Part shown: piece after piece, positions 44,302 through 55,392 of the stretch
How the letters are laid out: each line of letters starts with the position of its first letter
Position numbering within the stretch: the first letter of the stretch is position 1
Assembly (NCBI RefSeq): GCF_024105735.1
Contig: NZ_JAAAML010000001.1
Location: forward strand, 1,187,809-1,251,808
Reading direction: 5' to 3'
Length of the DNA: 64,000 bases
DNA from: Parahoeflea alexandrii
Lineage (GTDB): Bacteria > Pseudomonadota > Alphaproteobacteria > Rhizobiales > Rhizobiaceae
Notes under the pieces: generated by a model
Databases searched by the model: none
Told to the model about the DNA's origin: nothing
The model's input: only the letters and a program-made list of their open reading frames with translations
Made by a program: the position numbers and the translations under genes

Positions 44302-45831
44302 ATGACGAAGAAGCAAGACATTCCGCACACCACCCCCCACACGACAACCGATGCCGGGATCCGGGTTCAGAGCGACGAGCATTCGCTGACCATCGGCCCC
44401 GACGGACCGATCGTGCTCAACGACCATTACCTTCTCGAGCAGATGGCGAATTTCAACCGCGAGCGCATCCCCGAGCGGCAGCCGCACGCCAAGGGCTCGG
44501 GCGGCTTCGGCCGATTCGAGACGACGCAGGACGTGTCGCGCTACACCAAGGCGAAGATCTTCCAGCCCGGCGCGTCCTGCGAGGTGGCGATGCGGTTTTC
44601 GACGGTCGCCGGCGAGCGCGGCAGCCCCGACACCTGGCGCGATCCGCGCGGCTTCTCGGTCAAGATGTACACCGAGGAAGGCAATTTCGACATGGTCGGC
44701 AACAACACGCCGATCTTCTTCATCCGCGACCCGATGAAGTTCCAGCATTTCATTCGCAGCCAGAAGCGGCGCGCCGACAACGACATGCGCGACCATGACA
44801 TGCAGTGGGATTTCTGGACGCTGTCGCCCGAAAGCGCCCACCAGGTCGCCTACCTGATGGGTGACCGCGGCATCCCGAAGACCTGGCGCGAGATGAACGG
44901 CTATTCCAGCCACACCTATTCGCTGGTCAATGAAGAGGGCGAGCGGTTCTGGGTCAAGTTCCATTTCCACACTGACCAGGGCGACGGCAATGCCTATCTG
45001 AGCCAGGACGAGGCCGACAGGCTGGCGGGCTCCGACGGCGATTTCCACCGCCGCGACCTGTTCAACGCGATCCGCGACGGCGACCATCCGAGCTGGACGC
45101 TGAAATGGCAGGTGATGCCCTTCGAGGACGCCAAGACCTACCGCATCAACCCGTTCGACCTGACCAAGGTCTGGCCGCATGCGGACTATCCGCTGATCGA
45201 GGTCGGCAAGCTGACGCTTAACCGCAACCCGACCGACTTCCACACCCAGATCGAACAGGCGGCGTTCGAGCCCAACAACATGGTGCCGGGCATCGGGTTG
45301 TCGCCGGACAAGATGCTGCTGGCGCGCGGCTTTTCCTATGCGGATGCGCACCGGGCGCGGCTTGGCGTCAACTACAAGCAGATCCCGGTCAATGCCGCCA
45401 GGAGCCCGGTGCACAGCTATTCCAAGGACGGCGCGGGGCGGACGGAGAATGTTTCGGACCCGGTCTACGCGCCCAATTCCTATGGCGGGCCTGCGGCGCA
45501 GCCGGCGCCCGAGGAGGCGGGCCTCTGGCATTCGGACGGCGACATGGTGCGTGCGGCCTACACGCTGCGCGAGGATGATGACGACTGGAGCCAGGCCGGC
45601 GCGCTGGTGCGCGAAGTGATGGACGAGGACGCGCGCGGCCGCCTGGTCGACAGTGTCGTCGGCCATCTCTGCGACGGGGTCAGCGAGAAGGTGCTCGAGC
45701 GCGCCTTCGAGTACTGGCGCAACATCGATGGCGAGACCGGCGAGAAGATCGAGAAGGGCGTGCGCGACAAGCTCGGCGGCAAGTCCGACGCGCCGGGCAT
45801 GGCCTCGGCCGAAAGCATCGGCGGGAAATAG
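44302..45831 (+). CDS. katA: Monofunctional haem catalase
   Basis: Cytoplasmic haem enzyme that breaks hydrogen peroxide into water and oxygen. The 509-residue length is that of a small-subunit (clade 3) catalase. The active-site His is in [15 protein letters not shown], the Asn in [18 protein letters not shown], and the haem-ligand Tyr in [23 protein letters not shown] precedes the ATG at 44302. A 12-base hairpin follows the stop. Whether OxyR regulates it is not visible. Confidence 0.95.
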   Translation: MTKKQDIPHTTPHTTTDAGIRVQSDEHSLTIGPDGPIVLNDHYLLEQMANFNRERIPERQPHAKGSGGFGRFETTQDVSRYTKAKIFQPGASCEVAMRFSTVAGERGSPDTWRDPRGFSVKMYTEEGNFDMVGNNTPIFFIRDPMKFQHFIRSQKRRADNDMRDHDMQWDFWTLSPESAHQVAYLMGDRGIPKTWREMNGYSSHTYSLVNEEGERFWVKFHFHTDQGDGNAYLSQDEADRLAGSDGDFHRRDLFNAIRDGDHPSWTLKWQVMPFEDAKTYRINPFDLTKVWPHADYPLIEVGKLTLNRNPTDFHTQIEQAAFEPNNMVPGIGLSPDKMLLARGFSYADAHRARLGVNYKQIPVNAARSPVHSYSKDGAGRTENVSDPVYAPNSYGGPAAQPAPEEAGLWHSDGDMVRAAYTLREDDDDWSQAGALVREVMDEDARGRLVDSVVGHLCDGVSEKVLERAFEYWRNIDGETGEKIEKGVRDKLGGKSDAPGMASAESIGGK

Positions 45832-45848
45832 GCCGGAATGAACCGGAC

Positions 45849-45883
45849 CTGGTGAGGCGGGCTCAGGCGGGCCGCCTCACCAG
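45849..45883 (+). terminator. Hairpin after katA
   Basis: Perfect 12-base arms (45849-45860 and 45872-45883) with an 11-base loop start 18 bases after the katA stop. No T tract follows, so termination may be Rho-assisted. Confidence 0.65.
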
Positions 45884-45989
45884 CGGGTCATCTTGCCTGT
45901 TTGCCCGCATGGCCGTAAATTGCGGTGAGCGGTCGAAGGTGCAGCCTGGCGCGATCGCCTGCATATCAGGCCATGGGATGGAGACGGGA

Positions 45990-46298
45990 ATGGGCTTCTG
46001 GCTGGAAAATCCGATGGCGTTCCTGGCCGATTTTATCGCGCCGGCGATCCTGGGCTTCGTCTTCGCCTATCGATGGGGTGCCGTGCGCGGGGTGGCTTTG
46101 GCGCTGGTTCCGCTGCTCTTGGTGGTGGCCGTGCTGTTCTTCCTGCAGGTTTCGCCCGGCGTCAATCCGGACGGCTCGACCCGGCTTGACAGCGCATTGG
46201 GCTACATGAGGTTCGACGCACCGATCTGGGTGCCGGTGTTCGCCGTCGGCGTGGCGCTCGGCTGGGCGCTCGGCCGCAACCGCCGCGCGCCGGGCTGA
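45990..46298 (+). CDS. Small hypothetical membrane protein
   Basis: A 102-residue protein with about three hydrophobic segments: FLADFIAPAILGFVFAYRWG, VALALVPLLLVVAVLFFLQV and VPVFAVGVALGWALG, ending in arginines. The ATG at 45990 has GGAGAC upstream; an in-frame ATG at 45978 is possible. I do not recognise a family. It converges with the paa operon. Confidence 0.6.
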   Translation: MGFWLENPMAFLADFIAPAILGFVFAYRWGAVRGVALALVPLLLVVAVLFFLQVSPGVNPDGSTRLDSALGYMRFDAPIWVPVFAVGVALGWALGRNRRAPG

Positions 46299-46330
46299 GC
46301 TGACCCGTCTGCCTGCAGGATCTCGATTTG

Positions 46331-47419
46331 CTACTGCGCGTCGAAATCCAGCACCAGTCTGTCGGTGTCGGGGCGCGCCTGGCAGGAGAGTGTAAAGCCG
46401 GCCTCGATTTCCCAGGGTTCGAGCGAGAAGTTCTCGTCCATGGTGGCCGTACCCTCGACGATCCTGCAGCGGCAGGTGCAGCACATGCCGCCGGCGCAGG
46501 AATAGGGCAGGTCGAGCCCGGCTTTCATGGCGGCGGTCAGCACGGTGTCGGCGCTTGCGTCGACTTCGATGGTGCGTCGGGCGCCGTCGAGGATGATCTC
46601 GACCGAGGCGCCGTGTTTCGCGCCATTGGCCGCGCCGTTGGCTTTGGCCGGGGCGGGCTTCGGGGTTGAACCGGGCGCGGGGGTGAAGAGCTCGAACTTG
46701 ATCTTGTCCTCGTCAACGCCGAGCGCGGCCATGGCGGTCGAAGCCGAGCGGATCATCGGCTCGGGGCCGCAGATATAGATGGCGTCTGCGGCTTTCGGAT
46801 CGATGACGCCGAGAGCCGCCAGGTTTTCGAGCTTTTCGGCGTCGAGGCGTCCGTTCATGATCTCGACGTCCTGGGTCTCTTCGTCCATCACGTGAAGCAG
46901 CGTGAAGCGGGTGGTGTAGCGGTCCTTGATATCGTTGAGATCGTCGCGGAACATGACGCTCGAGGAATTGCGATTGGCATAGAGCAGGGTGACGCTCGAG
47001 TCCGGCTCGCCGGCCAGCACCGACTTGGCGATCGACAGGCAGGGTGTGATGCCGGAGCCGGCAGCGAGCAGCAGATAGTCATGGTCGCCGCCGATCTCGG
47101 CGGTGAAACGGCCCTGCGGCGGCATCACCTCGATGCGGTCACCCTTCTTCAGTGTCTGGGCGAAGCTCGAGAAGCGTCCGTCGGCGATGCGCTTGACGCC
47201 GACTGTACGGCGGTCTTTCTCGTTCAATGGCGAGCAGATCGAATAGGACCGGCGCATGTCCTCGCCGTCCACCTCAGCGCGCAGCGTCAGGTACTGGCCC
47301 GGCAGGAAGGCGAAGGCGTCGCCGAGGTCCTCGGGGATGGCGAAACTGATGGCCACGGCATCCGGGGTCTCGTTGCGGACAGCGGCGATTTCGAGCGTGT
47401 GGAAGCGGGGTGCGGCCAT
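46331..47419 (-). CDS. paaE: 1,2-phenylacetyl-CoA epoxidase reductase subunit
   Basis: Reductase that passes electrons from NADPH through FAD and a 2Fe-2S cluster to the diiron PaaA subunit of the ring epoxidase. The 362-residue protein has a ferredoxin-reductase FAD motif RRSYSICSPL, a nucleotide-binding AAGSGITPCLSIAKSVL, and a C-terminal plant-type ferredoxin domain with CAGGMCCTCRCRI and a distal cysteine. A low-complexity Pro/Ala/Gly linker joins the two halves. Last gene of paaABCDE, 11 bases after paaD. Confidence 0.95.
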   Translation of the reverse strand: MAAPRFHTLEIAAVRNETPDAVAISFAIPEDLGDAFAFLPGQYLTLRAEVDGEDMRRSYSICSPLNEKDRRTVGVKRIADGRFSSFAQTLKKGDRIEVMPPQGRFTAEIGGDHDYLLLAAGSGITPCLSIAKSVLAGEPDSSVTLLYANRNSSSVMFRDDLNDIKDRYTTRFTLLHVMDEETQDVEIMNGRLDAEKLENLAALGVIDPKAADAIYICGPEPMIRSASTAMAALGVDEDKIKFELFTPAPGSTPKPAPAKANGAANGAKHGASVEIILDGARRTIEVDASADTVLTAAMKAGLDLPYSCAGGMCCTCRCRIVEGTATMDENFSLEPWEIEAGFTLSCQARPDTDRLVLDFDAQ

Positions 47420-47430
47420 CGGTCAGATCC

Positions 47431-47955
47431 TCAGATGCACTTGAAATAATCGAAGGGTTCGGCGCAGTCGTCGCAGCGGTAATGCGCCTTGCAGGCTGTC
47501 GAGCCGAATTCGGAAACCTTGGTGGTGTGCGCCGAGCCGCAGCGCGGGCAGGCGATCACGTCTTCAGCAAAGAAGGCGCGGCGGCCTCCGGAGGATCCCA
47601 CCGGCGGGGCGATGCCGTAGGCGCGCAGTTTCTCTCGGCCTTCCTCGCTGATCCAGTCGGTGGTCCAGGCGGGCGAGATCACGCGCTCGATCCTGGCCTC
47701 GATGTCGGCGTCGAGCAGCGCGGATTGCACCGCCATCTCGATGGCGATCACCGCGGGGCAGCCGGAATAGGTCGGGGTGAGTCTGACCACGATAAGGCCC
47801 GCGTCATCACGGGTGACCGAACGCAGGATGCCGAGATCGGCAACGGTGACGCACGGCACTTCCGGATCAGGCACGCCGCTTGCCACCTCGAGCGCGCGGG
47901 CGAGCTCGAAATCGGCAACGTCGTTGCGCGCACCATTGTCCCGGCCTTCGCTCAT
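47431..47955 (-). CDS. paaD: Phenylacetate epoxidase assembly protein PaaD
   Basis: Accessory protein (also called PaaJ in some annotation) of the MIP18/DUF59 type, thought to mature the iron-sulfur or diiron centre of the epoxidase. The 174-residue protein has VPDPEVPCVTVADLGILRSV and a C-terminal cysteine pair set, CPRCGS and CDDCAEPF. I used the ATG at 47955; a GTG at 47982 overlapping the paaC stop (GTGA) would add nine residues and fits translational coupling. Confidence 0.9.
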   Translation of the reverse strand: MSEGRDNGARNDVADFELARALEVASGVPDPEVPCVTVADLGILRSVTRDDAGLIVVRLTPTYSGCPAVIAIEMAVQSALLDADIEARIERVISPAWTTDWISEEGREKLRAYGIAPPVGSSGGRRAFFAEDVIACPRCGSAHTTKVSEFGSTACKAHYRCDDCAEPFDYFKCI

Positions 47956-47978
47956 GGTCGGTGACTGGCTCACGGTGG

Positions 47979-48743
47979 TCACCACGTATGGCCGGGATAG
48001 GCGCGCTGCATGAACTGCAACTCGGCCAGAAGGTGACCCATGTCCTCGCCATGGTTGCCGTCGCGGCCGCCCTTCTGCATGACGCGGATCTCCGGCAGCT
48101 CGAGTTTGGCGGCGTTGAACACCGTGGCGACGGTCTCGTCCCACTCGGCGCGCAAGGTGTCCGGGTCGGGCAGCAGGCCGTCGGCGATGGCCGCAGCCCG
48201 GGCCGGCGAGGCCATGAACAATTCGCCGGTGTAGCGGTGCAGTTCGATCACGGCGTCCGCCATGCGCGCAGCGCTCTCATCCGAACCGTCGCCCATGCGG
48301 ATCACCCATTCGCCGGAATGGCGCAAATGATAGGCCATTTCCTTCTCGGCCTTGGCGGCGATGCCGCGCAATGTCTCGTCCGACGAAGTGGCGGCGACCG
48401 TGCGCCAGAACGGCTGCATGAAGGCTGCGAAATAGAGCTGGCGCAACATCGTGTGGGCGAAGTCGCCGTTGCGGCGTTCGACCAGCAGGCAATTGCGATA
48501 CTCGCGCTCGCGGCGCAGGAAGGCGAAGTCATCTTCGCTGCGGCCCTTGCCCTCGAGCTTGCCGGCATGGGCATAGAGCGCGCTGGCCTGGCCGAGCAAG
48601 TCGAGACCCATATTGGCAAGCGCCAGTTCCTCTTCCAGGATCGGCGCATGGCCGCACCATTCCGACAGGCGATGGCCGAGGATCAGGCAGTCATCGGCGA
48701 TTTCGAGGATGGCGGGGACGCAGGTTTCCGGCGCGGCCATCAC
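47979..48743 (-). CDS. paaC: Phenylacetyl-CoA epoxidase subunit PaaC
   Basis: Structural partner of PaaA in the epoxidase, a ferritin-like helical protein without an intact diiron site. The 254-residue protein has DDCLILGHRLSEWCGHAPIL, LANMGLDLLGQASALYAHAG and HLRHSGEWVIRMGDGSDES typical of PaaC. Its start overlaps the paaB stop by four bases. Confidence 0.94.
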   Translation of the reverse strand: MMAAPETCVPAILEIADDCLILGHRLSEWCGHAPILEEELALANMGLDLLGQASALYAHAGKLEGKGRSEDDFAFLRREREYRNCLLVERRNGDFAHTMLRQLYFAAFMQPFWRTVAATSSDETLRGIAAKAEKEMAYHLRHSGEWVIRMGDGSDESAARMADAVIELHRYTGELFMASPARAAAIADGLLPDPDTLRAEWDETVATVFNAAKLELPEIRVMQKGGRDGNHGEDMGHLLAELQFMQRAYPGHTW

Positions 48744-49033
48744 ATGTGCCCCACTTCATCGGGAATGTCGTAGAAGGTCGGGTGACGGTAGATCTTGTCG
48801 TCGGCGGGCTCGAAATTCGGTTCGGCAAAGGACGGATCGGAGGCGGCGATATCGGACGAGCGGACCACCCAGATCGAGTTGCCTTCGCCGCGGCGCGTGT
48901 AGACATCGCGGGCGGCCTGAAGCGCAAGCGCTGAATCGGCGGCATGCAGCGAGCCGACATGGCGGTGGTGCAGGCCGTTGCGCGGGCGGATGAAGACTTC
49001 CCAGAGCGGCGTAAGGTCGTGCTTGTCGGTCAT
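48740..49033 (-). CDS. paaB: Phenylacetyl-CoA epoxidase subunit PaaB
   Basis: Small bridging subunit of the epoxidase, 97 residues. The segment [20 protein letters not shown] and the following [20 protein letters not shown] with [11 protein letters not shown] are diagnostic. Start and stop overlap paaA and paaC by four bases each, so the operon is tightly coupled. Confidence 0.95.
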   Translation of the reverse strand: MTDKHDLTPLWEVFIRPRNGLHHRHVGSLHAADSALALQAARDVYTRRGEGNSIWVVRSSDIAASDPSFAEPNFEPADDKIYRHPTFYDIPDEVGHM

Positions 49034-50025
49034 TCTGCGGCCTCCCGGGCGATATGCTGATTGTCTGCGCGTTTCTTGGCGTGGGCGAGGGCGGCCTCGC
49101 GCACCCAGGCACCGTCGTCCCAGGCCTTGTTGCGGTCTCGGATGCGGTCGCGGTTCATCTGGCCGTTTCCGGACACCACTGCCTTAAACTCGGCCCAGTC
49201 GATCTCGCCGTGGTCGTAGAGCTTGGTCTCCTCGTTCCACTTGAGATCCGGATCGGGAACGGTGAGGCCGAGATATTCGGCCTGCGGCACGGTGGCGGTG
49301 ATGAACTTCTGGCGCAACTCGTCGTTGGAGAAGCGCTTGATCTTCCATTTCATCGACTGGTCGGAATTGGTGCTGTCGGTGTCTGAGGGACCGAACATCA
49401 TCAGCGACGGCCACCACCAGCGATCGAGCGCGTCCTGTGCCATCTGCTTCTGCTCTTCCGAGCCGCGGGCGAGCGTCATCATGATCTCGTAGCCCTGGCG
49501 CTGGTGGAAGCTTTCTTCCTTGCAGACGCGGATCATGGCGCGGGCATAGGGGCCGAAAGAGCAGCGGCAGAGCGGGATCTGGTTCATGATCGCCGCGCCA
49601 TCGACCAGCCAGCCGATGGCACCGATGTCGGCCCAGGTCGGCGTCGGGTAATTGAAGATGGAGGAGTACTTGGCCTTGCCCGACAGAAGCTCCTCGGTCA
49701 TCTGCTCGCGGGAGACGCCCAGCGTCTCGGCGGCGGAATAGAGATAGAGGCCGTGGCCGCCTTCGTCCTGCACCTTGGCGAGCAGCGCGATCTTGCGGCG
49801 GAGCGACGGCGCGCGGGTGATCCAGTTGCCCTCGGGCAGCATGCCGACGATTTCCGAATGCGCATGCTGGCCGATCTGGCGGACCAGCGTGCGGCGGTAG
49901 CCTTCGGGCATCGGGTCGTTGGGTTCGATCTTTTCCTCGCGGTCGATCCGCGCCTGGAAGGTTGCGAGAAACTCTTCCGATTCCGTGGTGCTTGAATCCG
50001 CGCCGATAAGGCCCTGACTGTACAT
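49030..50025 (-). CDS. paaA: Phenylacetyl-CoA epoxidase catalytic subunit PaaA
   Basis: Diiron monooxygenase that epoxidises the ring of phenylacetyl-CoA. The 331-residue protein begins [13 protein letters not shown]. Glu and His ligands lie in [14 protein letters not shown]-type sequence ([20 protein letters not shown]) and in [19 protein letters not shown]. The ribosome site CGGAGGA precedes the ATG, and a promoter overlapped by a nested palindrome lies directly upstream. paaX is upstream on the same strand. Confidence 0.96.
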   Translation of the reverse strand: MYSQGLIGADSSTTESEEFLATFQARIDREEKIEPNDPMPEGYRRTLVRQIGQHAHSEIVGMLPEGNWITRAPSLRRKIALLAKVQDEGGHGLYLYSAAETLGVSREQMTEELLSGKAKYSSIFNYPTPTWADIGAIGWLVDGAAIMNQIPLCRCSFGPYARAMIRVCKEESFHQRQGYEIMMTLARGSEEQKQMAQDALDRWWWPSLMMFGPSDTDSTNSDQSMKWKIKRFSNDELRQKFITATVPQAEYLGLTVPDPDLKWNEETKLYDHGEIDWAEFKAVVSGNGQMNRDRIRDRNKAWDDGAWVREAALAHAKKRADNQHIAREAAE

Positions 50026-50043
50026 GGCTGACGTCCTCCGATG

Positions 50044-50106
50044 TTGAGTCCGTTATATGTTACAGGTTTGAAGTATGTCAATACCAACTTGTAACATATG
50101 ACTCAA
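50044..50106. promoter_or_regulatory. Nested palindrome over the paaA promoter (likely PaaX operator)
   Basis: Inner arms ATATGTTACA (50055-50064) and TGTAACATAT (50090-50099) are exact complements 25 bases apart. Outer arms TTGAGTC (50044-50050) and GACTCAA (50100-50106) are also exact. E. coli PaaX likewise uses a dyad with a long spacer, so a PaaX operator is the natural reading. Confidence 0.7.
50052..50081 (-). promoter_or_regulatory. Sigma-70-type promoter of paaABCDE
   Basis: On the minus strand TTGACA (50081-50076) and TATAAC (50057-50052) are 18 bases apart. Both elements fall inside the nested palindrome, with the start site expected near 50045 and the paaA ATG at 50025. Binding at the dyad would block polymerase. 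Confidence 0.7.
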
Positions 50107-50123
50107 AATGGCAGGCCTGTTGT

Positions 50124-51014
50124 TCAGCCGCCGAACCGGGAGGCAAGTCGGGCGTCGGGCGGCGGCAGGGCTCCTGACGGTGTCGTGGCGTTGTCATCAA
50201 GCCACGCTTCAGAAGCGGGCAGCAACTCAGCGTAGATTTGGGCAATGAGTGCGCGGGTTGCGGGCTCGGGATCGTCCGGCTGGATCAGATCGGCGGGGAT
50301 CGACTGAACCCGGAGCGCCACGCGGCGCCATTCATGGATCATCAGGCATCTGAGCGCCATGGCGTCTTCGGGCGAGGGCGCAGGGACCTGCTTGAGGGCC
50401 GCGGCAACCGGGAGATAGGACTGGCGCAGGCTCTCGATTTCATCGGCCTGCCTGACTGCGGCGATGTGAGTGCACATGGATGCGCCGGCAAGGATCACGG
50501 GCGCTTCGGCCAGCGTCGCGCCGGTATGGACCAGATCCGCCGGAAGAGCGTCGAGGCGGGTGAAGACCAGCATCACCTGCGATGCAATCTGCAGCGCACC
50601 TTCCGCTTCCAGCGCCTGCAAGGCCGTTTCCGGCAGAGGTCCCGGTGCGATCACCAGGGTTCGCGGCGTATCGGCAGGCAGCAGCGAGGAAGCCGCATAG
50701 ATGCGGCGTTCGGCAGCGCGGACGGTTTCCCCAACGGCGCCGGAGAGCTGATAGAAACTGTTGCGGCCCTCGCGGCTGCGCTCGATCCAGCCTTCGGCGG
50801 AAAGCCGTGAGACGGCGGTGCGCACTGCGCCCGCCCCGATGCCCATGCGCTGCATCAAGCCCTGCAGGGCCGCAGCCGACACCACGCCGCCGCGCGGCCC
50901 GATCGCGTCACCCATGAAGGTGACGATCATCGACCACGCCGAAAGCTGCTGTGCGGCCTGAAGGGCTTCGAGGCGAGTCGAAATGGCCGCTGTGATTGGA
51001 TCAGGGTCGCGCAT
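50124..51014 (-). CDS. paaX: PaaX-family transcriptional repressor
   Basis: GntR-like winged-helix repressor that is released by phenylacetyl-CoA, 296 residues. The N-terminal HTH (GVVSAALQGLMQRMGIGAGA, TAVSRLSAEGWIERSREGR) and the PaaX C-terminal domain (CLMIHEWRRVALRVQSIPAD) are present. It lies just upstream of paaA on the same strand but separated by the palindromic promoter, so it controls the operon directly. Confidence 0.93.
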   Translation of the reverse strand: MRDPDPITAAISTRLEALQAAQQLSAWSMIVTFMGDAIGPRGGVVSAAALQGLMQRMGIGAGAVRTAVSRLSAEGWIERSREGRNSFYQLSGAVGETVRAAERRIYAASSLLPADTPRTLVIAPGPLPETALQALEAEGALQIASQVMLVFTRLDALPADLVHTGATLAEAPVILAGASMCTHIAAVRQADEIESLRQSYLPVAAALKQVPAPSPEDAMALRCLMIHEWRRVALRVQSIPADLIQPDDPEPATRALIAQIYAELLPASEAWLDDNATTPSGALPPPDARLASRFGG

Positions 51015-51178
51015 GGGGGAAGGGCAATAGCCGGTTTGGTGTCCCTGTGGAAGAGGGTGCCACGCTGATCCATTCCGGATGTTCCGGGTTTGCCGGCATG
51101 CGATAGGGGGCGGCTTTGTTTGACGCTACCAATCCCCCTGCCATACTGCTTGCTCTTTCCGGATTGCGAGGGCACAGG

Positions 51179-51895
51179 ATGAATGCCGATCCGCGCGCCA
51201 TAATGGCGGCGAAAAACAATGCGGACCTTTACGCCGCCGTGTTCTCCGCCCATGGGCTGGAGTTTACGCGAAAGCCGTATGGCTTCATCGGTCAGGACAG
51301 GCCGCCGCCCTATTACTCCAATCTGTCCGTGTCGTTGCCCGGTCATGCCGACGAGGTGACTGCCGAGCTTCGGGCGCTGTCGGAAAAATTCGTTGCAGGC
51401 ATCGGTGTGAAGGACAGTTTTTGCGAGTTGGCTCTTGAGTGGAACGGCTTCGAAGTCCTGTTTGGAGCCTCGTGGATCTGGCGGGGGCCGGGTCGCGACG
51501 AGGTCCCCGGCTGGATCCGGATCAACAGAGCGGCCGGGCTGCAACGCTGGGAAGCGGCATGGAAACAGTCGGGATCGCCGACGCCGCATATCATGTTTCC
51601 TGCAGCCTTGCTGGAACGGGCCGACACGGTCTTCCTTGGCCATGTCGTTGATGGCGCGATCCTGGCGGGCTGCATCGCCTCACTCTCGGATGACTGTGTC
51701 GGCATCTCCAATGTGTTTTCGGTTTCCAATTCAAGCGAGGTTTTTGCGCAAGCCACCGCCGCTGTGAGCGGCCTGGCGCCGGATTCGCCGATTGTGGGGT
51801 ATGAATCCGGCGATGATCTCGCGCATGCGCTCAATGCAGGCTTTTTGCCGGTGGGGAACTTGCGCATTCTGGTGGCGCGGAAGGCGCGGTTCTGA
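51179..51895 (+). CDS. Hypothetical protein, possible acetyltransferase fold
   Basis: A 238-residue cytoplasmic protein beginning MNADPRAIMAAKNNADLYAA. The C-terminal part (ATAAVSGLAPDSPIVGYESG, then ALNAGFLPVGNLRILVAR) resembles the end of a GNAT domain, where a Gly-Phe and a final strand recur. The N-terminal part has no clear family. It is divergent from paaX. A function in phenylacetate metabolism is not supported by anything except position. Confidence 0.55.
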   Translation: MNADPRAIMAAKNNADLYAAVFSAHGLEFTRKPYGFIGQDRPPPYYSNLSVSLPGHADEVTAELRALSEKFVAGIGVKDSFCELALEWNGFEVLFGASWIWRGPGRDEVPGWIRINRAAGLQRWEAAWKQSGSPTPHIMFPAALLERADTVFLGHVVDGAILAGCIASLSDDCVGISNVFSVSNSSEVFAQATAAVSGLAPDSPIVGYESGDDLAHALNAGFLPVGNLRILVARKARF

Positions 51896-52122
51896 ACCTG
51901 CGCAGCGCCTGCGCATAGAACAATTGCCTTCGGTTCAATTCCGGTGACTGGCTGTCGGACTGCAGACATTATGCACCGGCTCACGAAGCTGTGAACTGGT
52001 TTTCTGTGCCTGACGGTAAAGCTGCCTTGGGATTGCCGACATGTGCACTATCCTTTCGGGCATGTACGGTCGCGCGAAGCTTGCGGCCGATCGGCTGACA
52101 CTATGCGACAGGAGAAAGCTGC

Positions 52123-52611
52123 ATGACCGAAGTCTTCACCACACGCCGCAGACTGCTTGCCGCCACGGGTGCGACGGTTGCCGCCGGGATGTCCGGACTG
52201 ATCCTGCCGGCACGGGCCGCAGGCCTGGCTCCGACGCCGACGATGCGGGGCGGGGCCAACAATTATCTTCCGGGCGCGCCGATCGTCGAGCGGATCGGGG
52301 CGGGCGGCTTCTGGATGACCGGCACGGTGCGCCGCGCCGGTGACGGGGCCCCGCTTGCAGGCCAGCGGGTCCAGATCTGGGCGCATACGACCGAGGGCCA
52401 CGAGCGCGATCCCGAAAGCCACGGCGCCACGCTGACAGACGCAAACGGCGAATTCCGGCTGGAAATGCCGCAGATCGTCCCGGCCTTCGGCCAGGCCCAT
52501 GGCCATCTCGCCTATGAGGGTGACGGATTCGAAACCGTGTTTCTGCGTCCGGTGATGGCGAGCCCGAACGATACCACCCTTCATGCAGACTTCGTGCTCA
52601 AGCCCGTTTGA
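52123..52611 (+). CDS. Tat-exported intradiol dioxygenase-like protein
   Basis: A 162-residue periplasmic protein. The Tat signal TTRRRLLAATGATVAAGM ends near LPARAAG. The mature part resembles a short intradiol dioxygenase beta-sandwich: GAPLAGQRVQIWAHTTEGHE, ATLTDANGEFRLEMP, then GQAHGHLAYEGDG, where the His-x-His matches the iron-ligand region. The two tyrosine ligands are not evident, so it may bind another metal or haem. Its stop overlaps the next gene by four bases. Real dioxygenases are longer. Confidence 0.68.
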   Translation: MTEVFTTRRRLLAATGATVAAGMSGLILPARAAGLAPTPTMRGGANNYLPGAPIVERIGAGGFWMTGTVRRAGDGAPLAGQRVQIWAHTTEGHERDPESHGATLTDANGEFRLEMPQIVPAFGQAHGHLAYEGDGFETVFLRPVMASPNDTTLHADFVLKPV

Positions 52612-53228
52612 GCGAGGTGGCTGCAAGAGCCGGCGGCCGGACCCGTTCCATGCTGGTCTGGGCCGTGCTGGCGATCACGATCTGCGTGCCGATTGCCGCG
52701 GCAGCAGCCAGCCCGCTGCTGGCATGGCGGCAGCCGGTCTACATCATTGCCGGTTTCGCGGGAATCGCGGCCATGGCGCTTCTCCTGCTGCAGCCGCTCC
52801 TGGCAGCGGGTCTGCTGCCGGGACTGACGCTCCAGCGCGCGCGCCGAATCCATCGCTGGATCGGTGGTGCTCTGGTCGCCTTGGTGGTGCTGCACGTTGG
52901 TGGGCTCTGGATTACCAGCCCGCCTGATGTCGTTGACGCTCTGCTGTTCACGTCGCCGACACCATTTTCCGCGTGGGGCGTCATCGCCATGTGGGCGCTG
53001 TTTGGCGCTGCCGTCCTGGCCGGGTTGCGGCATCGGCTGCGTCCACGTCTGTGGCGGCGCGTGCACACGGCACTTGCACTGGTCATCGTCGCGGGAAGCA
53101 TCGTGCATGCGCTCTTGATCGATGGAACGATGGAAACCGTTTCAAAGGTCGCACTCTGTGCCCTAGTGCTGGTTGCGACACTCAAGGCCGTGGCCGGGGC
53201 GCGGGCCTGGACGATCAAGCGGCGCTGA
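52608..53228 (+). CDS. YedZ/MsrQ-like ferric reductase-type haem membrane protein
   Basis: A 206-residue protein with about six membrane helices, of the ferric-reductase-like transmembrane fold. Two helices carry spaced histidines (IHRWIGGALVALVVLHVGG and RRVHTALALVIVAGSIVHAL), as in bis-histidine b-haem proteins. The start is a TTG at 52608 that overlaps the preceding stop (TTGA), so the two proteins are likely co-translated. The arrangement of a Tat-exported protein followed by a haem membrane subunit parallels MsrPQ. Confidence 0.75.
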   Translation: MSEVAARAGGRTRSMLVWAVLAITICVPIAAAAASPLLAWRQPVYIIAGFAGIAAMALLLLQPLLAAGLLPGLTLQRARRIHRWIGGALVALVVLHVGGLWITSPPDVVDALLFTSPTPFSAWGVIAMWALFGAAVLAGLRHRLRPRLWRRVHTALALVIVAGSIVHALLIDGTMETVSKVALCALVLVATLKAVAGARAWTIKRR

Positions 53229-53295
53229 AAACCATTGACAATGGACGGTCCACTTCCCCCAGCTTCTGCCGGGAAAACGAGCGGCCCCTTGCCCG

Positions 53296-55332
<2,037 letters not shown>

Positions 55333-55392
55333 GTCTCTCTCCCTTTTGGCGGCTGACCGCCATCTGTCTTGCGCCCATGCGGCGCGGGATGA

